Positions 25,146 to 34,687 of a stretch of 57,242 nucleotides of DNA are shown here, piece by piece. The number at the start of each line of letters is the position of its first letter. Position 1 is the first letter of the stretch. The stretch spans positions 1 to 57,242 of the forward strand of contig JACPPY010000051.1 in assembly GCA_016190755.1 (NCBI GenBank), written 5' to 3'. This DNA is from Chloroflexota bacterium. GTDB taxonomy: Bacteria; Chloroflexota; Dehalococcoidia; JACPPY01. The position numbers and the translations under genes were made by a program. The notes beneath the pieces were generated by a model. That model ran no database searches, was not told the DNA's origin, and worked only from the letters and a program-made list of their open reading frames with translations.

Positions 25146-26600
25146 CTAATTCGCCTTTTTCAACTTCAATAGACTGCCCCACTTTTGGAGTACCCTGTTT
25201 TGCAGCTCGGCACTCGGGATGACTAACCTGTGCCAGCTTGGGTCCCACTCCACAGGGCGGCAGGCGTCGATAACGGCAGCAGTTTTGTAGGTCGCCTTCA
25301 AAGGCATGATCGGGTAGCCAGCGCTAAAGGCAAAACGTGAGGGATCGATCTGGGACATGTGACTGCTCCAGCAGTAATCCAAAACTTGTATTGCTCGCTT
25401 GGCATCAGTCCTGGTAACCGTTGCCCAAATTACATCATTGAGCACAGTAGGATCGATCTCCTCATCCACTACGATGACCCAGTTGCCTAGATAGTTGCCG
25501 GCATGGCATTGGGAAGCGATCAGCCCTGCCTGACGAGAATGGCCGGCATAAGAATTGCGGATAGAGACGACCGTGAGGTGGTGGCCAAAGAAACAACCTA
25601 CGCCTTTTATCTCCCTCACCCCGGCTTTTTCAAGCTGATCCCATATCAGAGCAGCCTTCTGAAACTCCTGGGGCAGTTCTCCCTTACCAGGAGGATGGTA
25701 TTGTGGAGGTCTCGCCGTAATAATGGGGTCATTTCGGTGGTAAAGACCTTTGACCCTGACCACGGGCAGATTCCGGGGCTCACTATAGCCGGTGCCTTCT
25801 CCGAAAGGCCCTTCCATTGCCATATCCCCCGGCGGGATTTCCCCTTCGATAGCGATTTCGGCCCTCGCCGGAATCGGCAGGCCGGTGAATTGTCCTTTGA
25901 TCACCTCTTCCGGCGACCCTTTCAACCAACCCGAATAATCGAACTCGGTCAACCCATCTTGATGGGTCATGTGGGCTCCGGCAGCGAGATAAAGCGATGG
26001 GTATATCCCGAACACAGCAACAATGGGGCAGGGGTTTCCCTGGCGAAGGTACTTGTCTTTGATGATATAGCTGTCTTTCCCCTCCGAGATGTGGATTCCC
26101 AGGGTCGCCTTGTCATGCACCTGCATCCTGAACATGCCGAAATTGATACGGCCGGTCTCGGGGTCCTTGAGTATTTGGATCCCCTCTGTGCCCAGATATC
26201 TTCCCCCATCTTCCTCATGAAGTTTGGGAACGGGGAATTTCCACAGGTTCACATCCTTCCCGATGGCAACGTTCTCCATAATGGGACCATCGCTCACCCA
26301 TTTGACCGGCACTGATTTGAATTCCTTCAAATGCTCTTTCCAGGCTTTGGTCAGTGCTAACCCCTTCCCCTCCGCCGACCAACCGGTGGCAAGGGAGAAT
26401 CGTTGTCCTGATCCGCCCACCATGTTCACCAAGGTCCGAAAGCCGGCGGGGTAGCCGGCAAATTTGTCCATAAGCACTGCGTTCGAAGACATAAAACAGA
26501 TGGCCCCCACTTCTCCGTCCCAGTTCACGTTGTCAAGGCGGGTAAGTTCTCCTGCTTGATCAACAGCATTGATGAACTGCCTCAAGTCCGTGTACGACAT
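25146..26600 (-). CDS. UbiD family (de)carboxylase, copy 1
   Basis: A 484-residue UbiD-family enzyme that would use prenylated FMN to decarboxylate, or carboxylate, an aromatic or alpha,beta-unsaturated acid. Evidence: N-terminal DLRQFINAVDQAGELTRL, the GRINFGMFRMQVHDKATLGIHI region that lies at the cofactor/metal site, EGPFGEGTGYSEP containing the family's conserved glutamate, and VVDEEIDPTVLNDVIWATVTR. An AAGGAGG ribosome binding site lies ten bases before the ATG. No UbiX prenyltransferase is in the window. It is a paralogue of the gene at 26775-28265 on the same strand, 174 bases away. Confidence 0.92.
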   Translation of the reverse strand: MSYTDLRQFINAVDQAGELTRLDNVNWDGEVGAICFMSSNAVLMDKFAGYPAGFRTLVNMVGGSGQRFSLATGWSAEGKGLALTKAWKEHLKEFKSVPVKWVSDGPIMENVAIGKDVNLWKFPVPKLHEEDGGRYLGTEGIQILKDPETGRINFGMFRMQVHDKATLGIHISEGKDSYIIKDKYLRQGNPCPIVAVFGIYPSLYLAAGAHMTHQDGLTEFDYSGWLKGSPEEVIKGQFTGLPIPARAEIAIEGEIPPGDMAMEGPFGEGTGYSEPRNLPVVRVKGLYHRNDPIITARPPQYHPPGKGELPQEFQKAALIWDQLEKAGVREIKGVGCFFGHHLTVVSIRNSYAGHSRQAGLIASQCHAGNYLGNWVIVVDEEIDPTVLNDVIWATVTRTDAKRAIQVLDYCWSSHMSQIDPSRFAFSAGYPIMPLKATYKTAAVIDACRPVEWDPSWHRLVIPSAELQNRVLQKWGSLLKLKKAN

Positions 26601-26710
26601 TTTCGACTTCCTCCTTATTTCTATCCGTATTTCTATCCGTCAGCTATTTGCTGAGCCACACTTTGAAACTCCCGTGGTTGGGCCTTGCGACACTCTATAG
26701 CAGACGGAGG

Positions 26711-26761
26711 CTAACAACAAAGAGCTGTTGAGATCACTATGGCAGCCAGAGTCTTCTTCAT
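26711..26761 (-). pseudogene. Truncated lipoprotein signal-peptide stub
   Basis: Between the two UbiD genes is an ATG behind a good AAGGAGGA that encodes only MKKTLAAIVISTALCC and then stops. The peptide looks like an intact lipoprotein signal sequence whose mature part is missing. It could be the remnant of a binding-protein gene, or less likely a translated leader for the downstream UbiD gene. Confidence 0.35.
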
Positions 26762-26774
26762 GTATCCTCCTTCA

Positions 26775-28265
26775 TTACTCCGTTGTGGCAGGAATTGGTC
26801 TCGCTGTTGTTGAGTCCTGATGTTTACCCAGTAAGCTCCCCCACTTGGCCTGCACCTTATTCCTTAAATCAGCTCCATATTCCACGTTACGCTTTAATTT
26901 AGGGTCCCATTCAACAGGCCGGCACGCGTCAATGACGCACCTTGAATTATAGACAGGAGCTATAGGTATCGGGTTTTTCTTTTCTTCGTAGGAAATCGCG
27001 GAGTCCATGCGGTCGCTCCAGCAGTACCTTGTGATGTCGATAGCCCTCTGCGGGTCGGCCCTCCTCATGACAGCCCACATGACGTCGTCGATATCGTACG
27101 GATTAATATCCTCATCCACAACAATAATGTATTTGCCCAGGACTCCACCGGCACGGCAATGGGTCGCCAAATGGCCGACCTGCCGGGCCTGCCCGGCGAA
27201 GGTGTTCTTGATAGAGATAACCGTCAGGAATTTCGTGTATCTGGCCACACCCTTAATACCTCTGGCCCCCGCCATCTCCATCTGTTGCCATAGCACGCCC
27301 GAGGCCATTGTCTCACCTCTCAGGCCCGGCTCTCCAGGCTGGCGGTATGTGCTCGGCGGGCGTGTAGCGACAGTCGGTGAGGAGACCGTAAGTATCGGGT
27401 TATTCCGATGCATTAGCCTTTTCACCCGGATTACGTGAGTTTCCCTTGGCTCGCTATATCCTGTCCACTCTCCGAACGGTCCCTCCAAAGCCATGTCGCC
27501 GGGGACTACCTCTCCTTCTATGGCAATCTCTGAGTTGGCAGGGATAGGCAGGCCGGTCAGTTCGCCTTGGACAACTTCGACGGGCTCGCCTCTAAAGCAC
27601 CCAGCGTAGTCATACTCTGACATCCCTCCATAGCTGGACGTTTCGATACAGGAGGCAATGAGAATTGACGGGTCAATCCCTAGAACTGCAGCAACGGGGC
27701 AAGCCTTACCCCGCTTGTGATATTGCTCAATAATCTGTGCAGTATCTTTACCGTGAACAATATGCAAGCCCAGCCTGTTGTGTCCATGAGCCTGCAGCCG
27801 GAACGTGCCGAGATTGATCCGGCCTGTATCTAAATCTCTGGTTATGATGGTATCGTCAGTACCCGCATATCTGCCGCCGTCCTCCGGATGGATCTTGGGA
27901 ATAGGGAACTTGAAGACATCGACATCTTTTTTCTCTTGTACATTCTCAAGAACCACGGCATCAGAAACCACCTTCGGAGGCATAGCATGTATGCTTTGCA
28001 GTCGCTCTTTCCACTCCTTGGCCAGGGCGTTTTGTCGATTGGATGTCAACATGTTAACTGCCAAGAGCCACCTTTGGCCTTTAACCATGTGAATGAGCAT
28101 CCGGTAGCCATGGGGATAGCCGGGAAAGTCGTCGAACAAAATCGCGTCAGGGCACATCTCGGCGAGAGCACCAACCTCCAGGTCCCAACTGACGCCACTC
28201 AATTTGGTCAGTTCTCCCATCGAATCTAGTTGCTCAACGTATTCTCTCAAGTCTTTAAACCCCAT
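26775..28265 (-). CDS. UbiD family (de)carboxylase, copy 2
   Basis: A 496-residue paralogue of the neighbouring UbiD protein with the same blocks: DLREYVEQLDSMGELTKLSG, TGRINLGTFRLQAHGHNRLGL, LEGPFGEWTGYSEP (conserved glutamate segment) and IIVVDEDINPYDIDDVMWAVM. The two differ in loops between these blocks, so they are either different subunits or enzymes with different substrates. The start follows AAGGAGG at ideal spacing. Paired UbiD genes are known for multi-subunit aryl carboxylases/decarboxylases. The nearby tungsten AOR would be compatible with anaerobic aromatic acid metabolism, which is an inference. Confidence 0.92.
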   Translation of the reverse strand: MGFKDLREYVEQLDSMGELTKLSGVSWDLEVGALAEMCPDAILFDDFPGYPHGYRMLIHMVKGQRWLLAVNMLTSNRQNALAKEWKERLQSIHAMPPKVVSDAVVLENVQEKKDVDVFKFPIPKIHPEDGGRYAGTDDTIITRDLDTGRINLGTFRLQAHGHNRLGLHIVHGKDTAQIIEQYHKRGKACPVAAVLGIDPSILIASCIETSSYGGMSEYDYAGCFRGEPVEVVQGELTGLPIPANSEIAIEGEVVPGDMALEGPFGEWTGYSEPRETHVIRVKRLMHRNNPILTVSSPTVATRPPSTYRQPGEPGLRGETMASGVLWQQMEMAGARGIKGVARYTKFLTVISIKNTFAGQARQVGHLATHCRAGGVLGKYIIVVDEDINPYDIDDVMWAVMRRADPQRAIDITRYCWSDRMDSAISYEEKKNPIPIAPVYNSRCVIDACRPVEWDPKLKRNVEYGADLRNKVQAKWGSLLGKHQDSTTARPIPATTE

Positions 28266-28399
28266 GGCCAGTCCTCCTTCGAACCACTTAATCTGCCCCT
28301 TACTTACTAATGAATAAGACTTTCTTCAATCCGCGTGACAGTAATACGAGTTCCTATGATACATACTCATACCGCTACTGTCAATGCGAGAGGCAATAG

Positions 28400-28493
28400 G
28401 TAATACAGTCCCCTCTCCCACCTGAACGTGGCGAAGGTAGGGAGAGGAGACTACAGGGGTGTGGGCTCCTTAATACAAACAGTTCGCCTTTCA
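28400..28493. repeat. Dispersed intergenic repeat, copy C (hairpin module only)
   Basis: From GTAATACAGTCCCCTCTCCC to GTTCGCCTTTCA this is almost identical to the second half of copy B; the last 40 bases are an exact match. The stem CCCCTCTCCC-ACCT/AGGT-A-GGGAGAGG is retained with changes in the loop and outermost pairs. It lies between UbiD copy 2 and the tubulin-like locus. The remaining sequence of 28266-28554 shows only a TATAAT at 28531-28536. Confidence 0.8.
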
Positions 28494-28554
28494 CTCAAAC
28501 ACCTAACTCCCGCGTGTCTTTCGCAAGCGCTATAATTGATTGACAGCCGTTTAA

Positions 28555-29541
28555 GTGTTGCTTATTATTGCGACACGACAGGGGGGTGCTCCTATTAATA
28601 CAGGTTTTGGTCGCCGAATTGTATTCACATCGCTGGTGCTGGCCTTGTTGGTTTGGCTCACAATAGTGCCCGGAGCGGCCGGTGCAGAGGCTGTGCCGGT
28701 CCGCATCTCTTCCTTCGAGATCAGCACTGTGGACGGCAAGTCGGTCAAGGACGCACCGCTGATGGCGGGAGCCATGTATAAGGTCCAATTGACTATCGAG
28801 GTCGGCCCAGGAATAAAGGACAAGGGATTACTCAAGACAGGCCTCGCCATTTCCGGTGACAGGTACTGGACTTTGAACGGTAAGTATTCCGGAATTGACA
28901 CTGCAACATGGCGTCCAGGTCAGGCAGAGCTGTCTTTCGAAGCTATTGAAGGTATAGTGCAGCTTCAACTTCAGGGCATGGTCCCTCCCGATTTCGTGAC
29001 CGCGGATTTGCCCAACGGGGGCCAACTGCATACAGCCAGGCCGATCAGCCTGGTACGACTTTCCCTGGGATCGGGCAACGTGCTGGACGACAGGTCGCAG
29101 GAAGTCATAGACACGGCCATCGAGAAATACCGCTCGACTCTCGCGGCGAAGGCGGCCATGGTTGATAAGACAACGGCCGACCCACGATATGTCGACTTCG
29201 TTACCGCGGTCATGACCAAGGCAAAGGCCGAGGCCGCCTCCGGCTACACCGAGCAGGCCACCGAAGTGCTGCAGGCCATACCGAATTCAGACTGGATATC
29301 ACCCCAGGGTTCTACCACGCTGCAATGGATACTGGCGGGCGTGTTCTTGCTCGCCGCACTATTTCTGGCATTCCTGCTGATGAGGGCTCGCGCAGATGCC
29401 TCCTTTGTAAGGCAGCAGGCGGACGAGCAGGCCAAGAAACTGGAACTGCTGGCCGCGAAAGCCTCGCGTACCGGCGATACTGCCCTGTCCAACGAGATCA
29501 CTCGTGTTCGGCAGGACCTTGAAGAGGTCGGAGGAAGGTAA
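28555..29541 (+). CDS. Membrane-anchored protein with exported domain, first gene of the tubulin-like locus
   Basis: A 328-residue bitopic protein. An N-terminal hydrophobic signal/anchor (about residues 20-44) precedes a beta-rich outside domain (45-160, from VPVRISSFEISTVDGKSV), then a helical stretch rich in Lys/Ala (175-250), a second membrane segment (256-280, LQWILAGVFLLAALFLAFLL) and a charged coiled-coil tail facing the cytoplasm. I recognise no family. The start codon is uncertain: GTG at 28555 has no ribosome binding site, and a GGGGGG stretch at 28581 precedes only non-standard codons. Its stop is four bases before the tubulin-like gene. It is probably the outside sensor or anchor of the system. 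Confidence 0.75.
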   Translation: MLLIIATRQGGAPINTGFGRRIVFTSLVLALLVWLTIVPGAAGAEAVPVRISSFEISTVDGKSVKDAPLMAGAMYKVQLTIEVGPGIKDKGLLKTGLAISGDRYWTLNGKYSGIDTATWRPGQAELSFEAIEGIVQLQLQGMVPPDFVTADLPNGGQLHTARPISLVRLSLGSGNVLDDRSQEVIDTAIEKYRSTLAAKAAMVDKTTADPRYVDFVTAVMTKAKAEAASGYTEQATEVLQAIPNSDWISPQGSTTLQWILAGVFLLAALFLAFLLMRARADASFVRQQADEQAKKLELLAAKASRTGDTALSNEITRVRQDLEEVGGR

Positions 29542-29545
29542 ACAC

Positions 29546-32284
29546 ATGGCCGAGAACGGCACGAAGAGATTTTATTGTCCCCATTTTGTTGGGCTTGGCG
29601 GCACTGGAGCCGAGATACTTGCTTCCCTCATGAGGAACAAGAACCTGGTACTGCCTTTGCTGAAGACCGAGGGTGTCCGCATCTCGTGTATGGCGCTGGA
29701 CGTCGCCGACGGTGAAGTAAGGACTCTGCTTTCCGCATATGATGAGCTGAAGAAAGAGCTGCGGCTGAGGAATATACCCAGCGAAAAGATACTGCTTACT
29801 ACTAAACTGCTCAAGTTTAATACGCCGCAGGTCATGTTCGATGCCGTCCAGGAATATCCGGAGTATTTGAAGCGTGAGGGCTGCCGGATACCCACCGACT
29901 ACAAGCCATGGCTTACTTCAGCCATGGACATACCGCCTCTGGCTGGCGGCGTAGGCCGTAGGCGTGCCCTGGCCAAGGGTATATACGCACTCAATTATCA
30001 CTTATTGGGAAACGTCAACGAGTCCATTATTTCCTTTAAGGAGCACATGGTGGGCTCGACCTGGCAACCCATCGTCTTCGTCATATATGGCATGGGCGGT
30101 GGTTCAGGCGGTGGGATGGCCCTTGATTTTGTCCGGCACCTGCGCAAACAGCTTGGCAGCGGCGTGCCTGTCATAGGTATCACCATACTGCCCTGTCCGG
30201 GAGACGATCCGCCAGCCAAAGGGGCATCGGCCTTTGTCTCCCTGCTGGAGCATAGCCTTTTGCTGGACAGGGCGGGAAACAACATGGTGGTGAATGAGTT
30301 CGGGTCCTGCTATCAGACCCCGTTCAACGCCTTCTTCATGATGCCGCTTGGGCCTGCCTGGGGTCAGGGAAAGGGCATCCTCTATGCCCGACAGATCATT
30401 GATGATGCGATCGGCGACACGCTGGTGAATTGCATGAACTTCGATCTTGCAGACCTGCTCGCCCATATTGGCACCAACGTTGACCTGGAAGGCAAATGGA
30501 TAAACACGCTGTCCACGGTCAGCCTGTCCTATCCGGTGGAAGAGCACGTAAACCTGACCAAGAGCTATCTTGATAAGCTGGACAAGATAAGGATCCTGCA
30601 GAAGCAAAAACGGGAGATATTTGGCGGGGCCGGCGTCTCTGAGACCGGCGGCGTAAAACGGCTGCTGGAGGCCTGCCGCGGCGAGCTGACCGACATATAT
30701 CGAAGATGGCTCACACAGCGTGGACGGTATGACCCGGAAAAGTTCCCGGAGGCCGTCCGGGCGCTAATCTATGAGGACCGATCAGTCGATTCAGATTATG
30801 TGGTCTACCTGAGAAGCGTACATGAATCCATTCAAGCCCACCTGGATGAGTTGTTCCAATCAGTAAAGGCGGTCGGCCTTGACGCTGCTGAAGGCACGCT
30901 GGAGGCCAGGATCAGGAAGCTCATGCTCGAATTCTATGAGCTTACCAGTGAGCTTCCGAGGAAGCCTCACGAGTTCGAAGCCCGGGTGCCGGAGATCGTG
31001 GCCGGGCTCCCCGAAGACCTGCTCACCGCTCACCATCTGACACCGCGCCAGGTAGAGTTGCTCAGGGACGTGCTTGACCTTGCCCTGCTGATTCAGGACT
31101 ACATTGCGGGCCTGCGCGCCTACCTGGAAATACACAAACTGGCTGACCGACTACACCGGATGGTCGAGGCATCGGCCCAGGGAGAAGACTCTCAGAAGGC
31201 GCTGGAGCTAATCCGGCGCATTTCAAGCCCGGAACTGGTAGTGCTATTCTCGTTCATATCTGCCCTTCACCGCCCCCTAGAGGCCGAATTGAAGAGTCTG
31301 GACGAACACCTCACAAACTGCAGGCGCATGCGGCGTTTGCTGGCAGAGGAAGAACGCGACGCCGAGAGCCTGTGCCAGGGTATCGAGGACCAGCGCCTTT
31401 CCGCTGAAGCTGAGAAGAAGAGGGTGGTCAGGGAGATCGGGCAACTGAGGCCCTTGCTTTCCCCACCGGGTAAGAAGAAGGCGCTCATGGCAAAGCAAGA
31501 CGAGATAAACCAGCGCCTTCAGCTTCTCGACCAGCAGCTGGAGAACTATCGAGTTGACCTGCTCAAGGTACAAAGCAAGATCAAGGAATACGCGACAATA
31601 GAGAGGAAGTATGAGGTAGGCTCGGAGTACAGGGCTCTCATCGTCGAGATAATTGAGATGTCGAGCCAGTATTACGAGAAGCTTAGCGAACTGGGCCGCG
31701 ACCGTGGCTTCTATGATCGGACGGCCGACATGACCGAGAGCGAACGGCTGAAGATAATGCAGGTCATTCTCAAGGGCGACGAGCGGGCGTTGAGCAGGGA
31801 GAACATGCTCAACGAGATAGTCGACCGCGACCACCTGCGCCGTTCGCTGGTCAGTGTAATAAACCTCTTCCGGATGCCGGAAACGCTTGGCCTTACATCA
31901 GACTACAAGACGGACTTCATCTGGTTCACTGTATCCGCGCCGCCCGGCATATGGAGCAAAGACCTGGAGCATGATATAACCACCGCCCTTTCGGGCTACG
32001 TGAGAGAGGATGTCAACCGGTCGGTGTACCTCCGGCACATAGAATCAGCCGACCCGTGGAAGGTCAGATTCCTTGCGGTGGCTGCGAAAGCATGGCCGGG
32101 CTGCCTGGACCTGTATAAGTCCATGAAACACGATTATGAGTCCGCCAACCTGGACGTCAGGCAGCGGTCTCACTCTTTCCTGCTGGAACAAGGGAGAGTA
32201 GTGAAGGACACCGATGGCGGACGGGCTGTGGCACTGGGGCTGTTCGACGACATGGCCATGAAAGCCGGAGACAACAGGCCCTGA
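29546..32284 (+). CDS. Large tubulin/FtsZ-superfamily GTPase (Tubulin_2-like) with coiled-coil tail
   Basis: A 912-residue protein with the tubulin-superfamily plan. Visible features are an N-terminal nucleotide loop FVGLGGTGAEIL (residues 14-25), a variant tubulin signature YGMGGGSGGG (GGGSGGG at 184-190, in place of GGGTGSG), and an intact T7-type loop NFDLAD (298-303), the NxDxxD that acts on the GTP of the next subunit in a filament. After about residue 370 the chain is helical, with strong coiled coil around 590-700, far beyond FtsZ length. The ATG at 29546 follows GGAGGAAGG; an upstream in-frame ATG lies inside the previous gene. It is close in plan to Pfam Tubulin_2/FtsZ-like proteins linked to membrane remodelling. 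Polymerisation is inferred. Confidence 0.8.
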   Translation: MAENGTKRFYCPHFVGLGGTGAEILASLMRNKNLVLPLLKTEGVRISCMALDVADGEVRTLLSAYDELKKELRLRNIPSEKILLTTKLLKFNTPQVMFDAVQEYPEYLKREGCRIPTDYKPWLTSAMDIPPLAGGVGRRRALAKGIYALNYHLLGNVNESIISFKEHMVGSTWQPIVFVIYGMGGGSGGGMALDFVRHLRKQLGSGVPVIGITILPCPGDDPPAKGASAFVSLLEHSLLLDRAGNNMVVNEFGSCYQTPFNAFFMMPLGPAWGQGKGILYARQIIDDAIGDTLVNCMNFDLADLLAHIGTNVDLEGKWINTLSTVSLSYPVEEHVNLTKSYLDKLDKIRILQKQKREIFGGAGVSETGGVKRLLEACRGELTDIYRRWLTQRGRYDPEKFPEAVRALIYEDRSVDSDYVVYLRSVHESIQAHLDELFQSVKAVGLDAAEGTLEARIRKLMLEFYELTSELPRKPHEFEARVPEIVAGLPEDLLTAHHLTPRQVELLRDVLDLALLIQDYIAGLRAYLEIHKLADRLHRMVEASAQGEDSQKALELIRRISSPELVVLFSFISALHRPLEAELKSLDEHLTNCRRMRRLLAEEERDAESLCQGIEDQRLSAEAEKKRVVREIGQLRPLLSPPGKKKALMAKQDEINQRLQLLDQQLENYRVDLLKVQSKIKEYATIERKYEVGSEYRALIVEIIEMSSQYYEKLSELGRDRGFYDRTADMTESERLKIMQVILKGDERALSRENMLNEIVDRDHLRRSLVSVINLFRMPETLGLTSDYKTDFIWFTVSAPPGIWSKDLEHDITTALSGYVREDVNRSVYLRHIESADPWKVRFLAVAAKAWPGCLDLYKSMKHDYESANLDVRQRSHSFLLEQGRVVKDTDGGRAVALGLFDDMAMKAGDNRP

Positions 32285-32308
32285 TCGGCGCCTGCGGGAG
32301 ATAATTCC

Positions 32309-34636
32309 TTGGAGCTCAAGGAAGTAAAGGACCTGCAGGTCAAGGAGCAGGCGTTCAGGCTAACAGCCCTGAACGGCCTGACGTCAGCGTTCATATTTCT
32401 GGCATCGCTGATGCTGCTCCTGCAGGTGCCGCTCTTGCCTCCACAAGTATCTGCCATAAGCGCAATCGTCCTGGGAATTGTCGCGTTCAAAACCCCTCGA
32501 CTGGCCCTCGGGCTAATGTTTCTACTGGCTGTGCCGGCATATACATACCAGTTCGGTCTTCCCTTTGAAGTCCTATTCGGTATGTCATCGGTGCTCCTGG
32601 TAACGACAGTGGCCACAGGAGGCACCGGGTCAGCCCTGGGCATCGCTACCGGCGCCATAGCCGCAATGCTTATGTTTACTCCATTTTTCGTACTTGCTGT
32701 TCCCCTTGTCGTTGCCGTGCCTCTCCTTACCGAACGGGGAGGCAAAATAGGCAGCATGGGGGCCGTTGTGACCTTCATCACCCTTTATGTGCCCTTGCTG
32801 GTATCATCCATAACCGTTCCGTCATTGAACAGGGATGCATTCGTGCCCTTGCTGCAACAGGTCTCCACAGTCATGAAACTACCACTGACCCTGGTCGACC
32901 TCAATACCGTGGTATCTGTGGTGAACGACAGCATCAGTCGGGGCGCTGCGGCTGACTCGCTCCTGGACAAAACAAACATCTATATCACTGTGTTCAGGAC
33001 AACTGACTTACCGGGCAGATTACTCGGAGTCGTGCTTGGTGGATTCCTTCTGGCCAGTTCCGTGGTCGCGTTCGGCTCGGTTGCCCTGCTCAGGTGGTTG
33101 GAGCATCGCGAAGTCGGCGGGAAGAACCTCCTCTGGATCACGCCCGCGGCCGCGATGGTTGCTGCATCTCTTGCATTCCTTGTCTTGCTGGGCATCCTGG
33201 GAGAGTCCTTCAAATACCAGGTGGTCCTCGATGGCGGAGCAGTATTCGCCTTTCTGGCGAGCGCCATCACACTTGGTGAAGTTGGCTCTCTCATAGAGTA
33301 CTGGCTGCGGCAGAGGGACATCGCCATCAAGCTTAGAGGCACAGTATTCCACGCGGAACCCATCATAATGGAAAAGAGCGTTATCCTCCGGCAGCGGGTC
33401 AAGAACGCAACAGAAGTCTCGCCCGCATTGAGTTTGTATGGCGAGGAGGCACTGGCGCAGGAGGCCGAGCAGGAGTTGTCGTTCACGTCTACAGCCACCG
33501 TGGAAGAGATGGACACTGAGGGACTCGATCAGAAGGTCACTCTATTCCAGGACCTGGAAGCACGGCTGGATGCTTCCCTCCACGAGACGTTCCGCAAGAC
33601 CCGCCTCAATTACGAAGATGGCGTACAACGATACAACGAGTCCCTGCGCATAGCCTCGGAATACGGCTACTCCCTTGGAGGCCCAGTAGAAGGGCTCTCC
33701 CATGCCGTTCTGGATTCTATGTCGTTCGAGGACATATTGAAAGAGCAGGCTGTTCTCAACGCGCTCTATCTGAAGGCGTCCGAGTCGATAGTACATTCGG
33801 CCGATGAGTTGGAGCAGACACTGCACTCTGAAGTAGACCGGGAGTTCAAATCGGTCTCCCTGGAGATAGCTCGAAATTACCTCTCCCAGTGGAAGCACAT
33901 TGAGGCCATGGACGCCGTGCTCGGTGAACTGTCGAACATAGACCGTCTGCTTGAGAAGCGCGCGGCTGGCCTCGAAGCCCGTTTGGTCTCCACCATAGAA
34001 GACATGACGGAGGTATTCCAACTGTCCCTGGTCCCAGCTATCGAGGTGTCCGGCGATCCCGCCGGCGCAAAGCAATACGTCAACCTTCTTACCAGCCCCG
34101 GCGGTCCGTTCGTATATCGATCTGAGAAGAAACGACTTCCCGACCTTCTAAGCATGGTCAAGAAGACGAGGGACATAGGTGATACGGCTGCGTCCGTGGT
34201 ATCGGACCTCTCTCACAGGATAGCCGCCATCGAAAAGGAGATCGAGTCCAAAGTCCCGGAGGGCTACGATTGGGGTAAGGACTCGAATACCAAGGTCGAG
34301 AAGGACATCGGTCATACGCTATCCAGCTACAGAGAGACCGGCGGATGGGCCGATGTTGACACTCGAATGAGCAATATCGGTGAGGCGATAGCTGTAATCC
34401 GGGATGCATCTGCCTTGTTGAAACAGCGTGTGACAACTCGCGAGTTCCTCATCAATTACGCGAACGTTGAGTACCTTGCGGAAGATGTTCTCCAGCGGAA
34501 TGGCGTTGTAGTAGAAGCTGACCTGCCTGTGCTGCCCGCGTTCGCACGCCAGTACCTGAGACTGTACGCCGGAAAACATCCGCGTGAGTTCGTATTCGAA
34601 ACGGATGCCTCGAGGCTCAGACCAAGGCAGAGTTAG
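32309..34636 (+). CDS. Polytopic membrane protein with long helical cytoplasmic tail
   Basis: A 775-residue protein. Roughly residues 18-170 contain five to six membrane helices, residues 171-237 form a predicted outside loop (PSLNRDAFVPLLQQVSTVMK onward), and three more helices lie at about 238-333. The remaining 440 residues are soluble, highly charged and helical, with coiled-coil character at 385-600. There is no similarity I can name. The start is TTG at 32309 with GGGAG at eight-base spacing. It lies 24 bases after the tubulin-like gene and is the obvious candidate for a membrane receptor or scaffold for its filament. Confidence 0.75.
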   Translation: MELKEVKDLQVKEQAFRLTALNGLTSAFIFLASLMLLLQVPLLPPQVSAISAIVLGIVAFKTPRLALGLMFLLAVPAYTYQFGLPFEVLFGMSSVLLVTTVATGGTGSALGIATGAIAAMLMFTPFFVLAVPLVVAVPLLTERGGKIGSMGAVVTFITLYVPLLVSSITVPSLNRDAFVPLLQQVSTVMKLPLTLVDLNTVVSVVNDSISRGAAADSLLDKTNIYITVFRTTDLPGRLLGVVLGGFLLASSVVAFGSVALLRWLEHREVGGKNLLWITPAAAMVAASLAFLVLLGILGESFKYQVVLDGGAVFAFLASAITLGEVGSLIEYWLRQRDIAIKLRGTVFHAEPIIMEKSVILRQRVKNATEVSPALSLYGEEALAQEAEQELSFTSTATVEEMDTEGLDQKVTLFQDLEARLDASLHETFRKTRLNYEDGVQRYNESLRIASEYGYSLGGPVEGLSHAVLDSMSFEDILKEQAVLNALYLKASESIVHSADELEQTLHSEVDREFKSVSLEIARNYLSQWKHIEAMDAVLGELSNIDRLLEKRAAGLEARLVSTIEDMTEVFQLSLVPAIEVSGDPAGAKQYVNLLTSPGGPFVYRSEKKRLPDLLSMVKKTRDIGDTAASVVSDLSHRIAAIEKEIESKVPEGYDWGKDSNTKVEKDIGHTLSSYRETGGWADVDTRMSNIGEAIAVIRDASALLKQRVTTREFLINYANVEYLAEDVLQRNGVVVEADLPVLPAFARQYLRLYAGKHPREFVFETDASRLRPRQS

Positions 34637-34687
34637 CGGTCCGAGATTGCGGCAACACAACTGGTCGAAAGTGACTGCAAGAGGCTC

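Noticed and set aside
19761-28493. CRISPR-like array from the repeated hairpin sequences
   Set aside because: The three copies are kilobases apart, differ in length and modular content, and have no regular spacers or cas genes.
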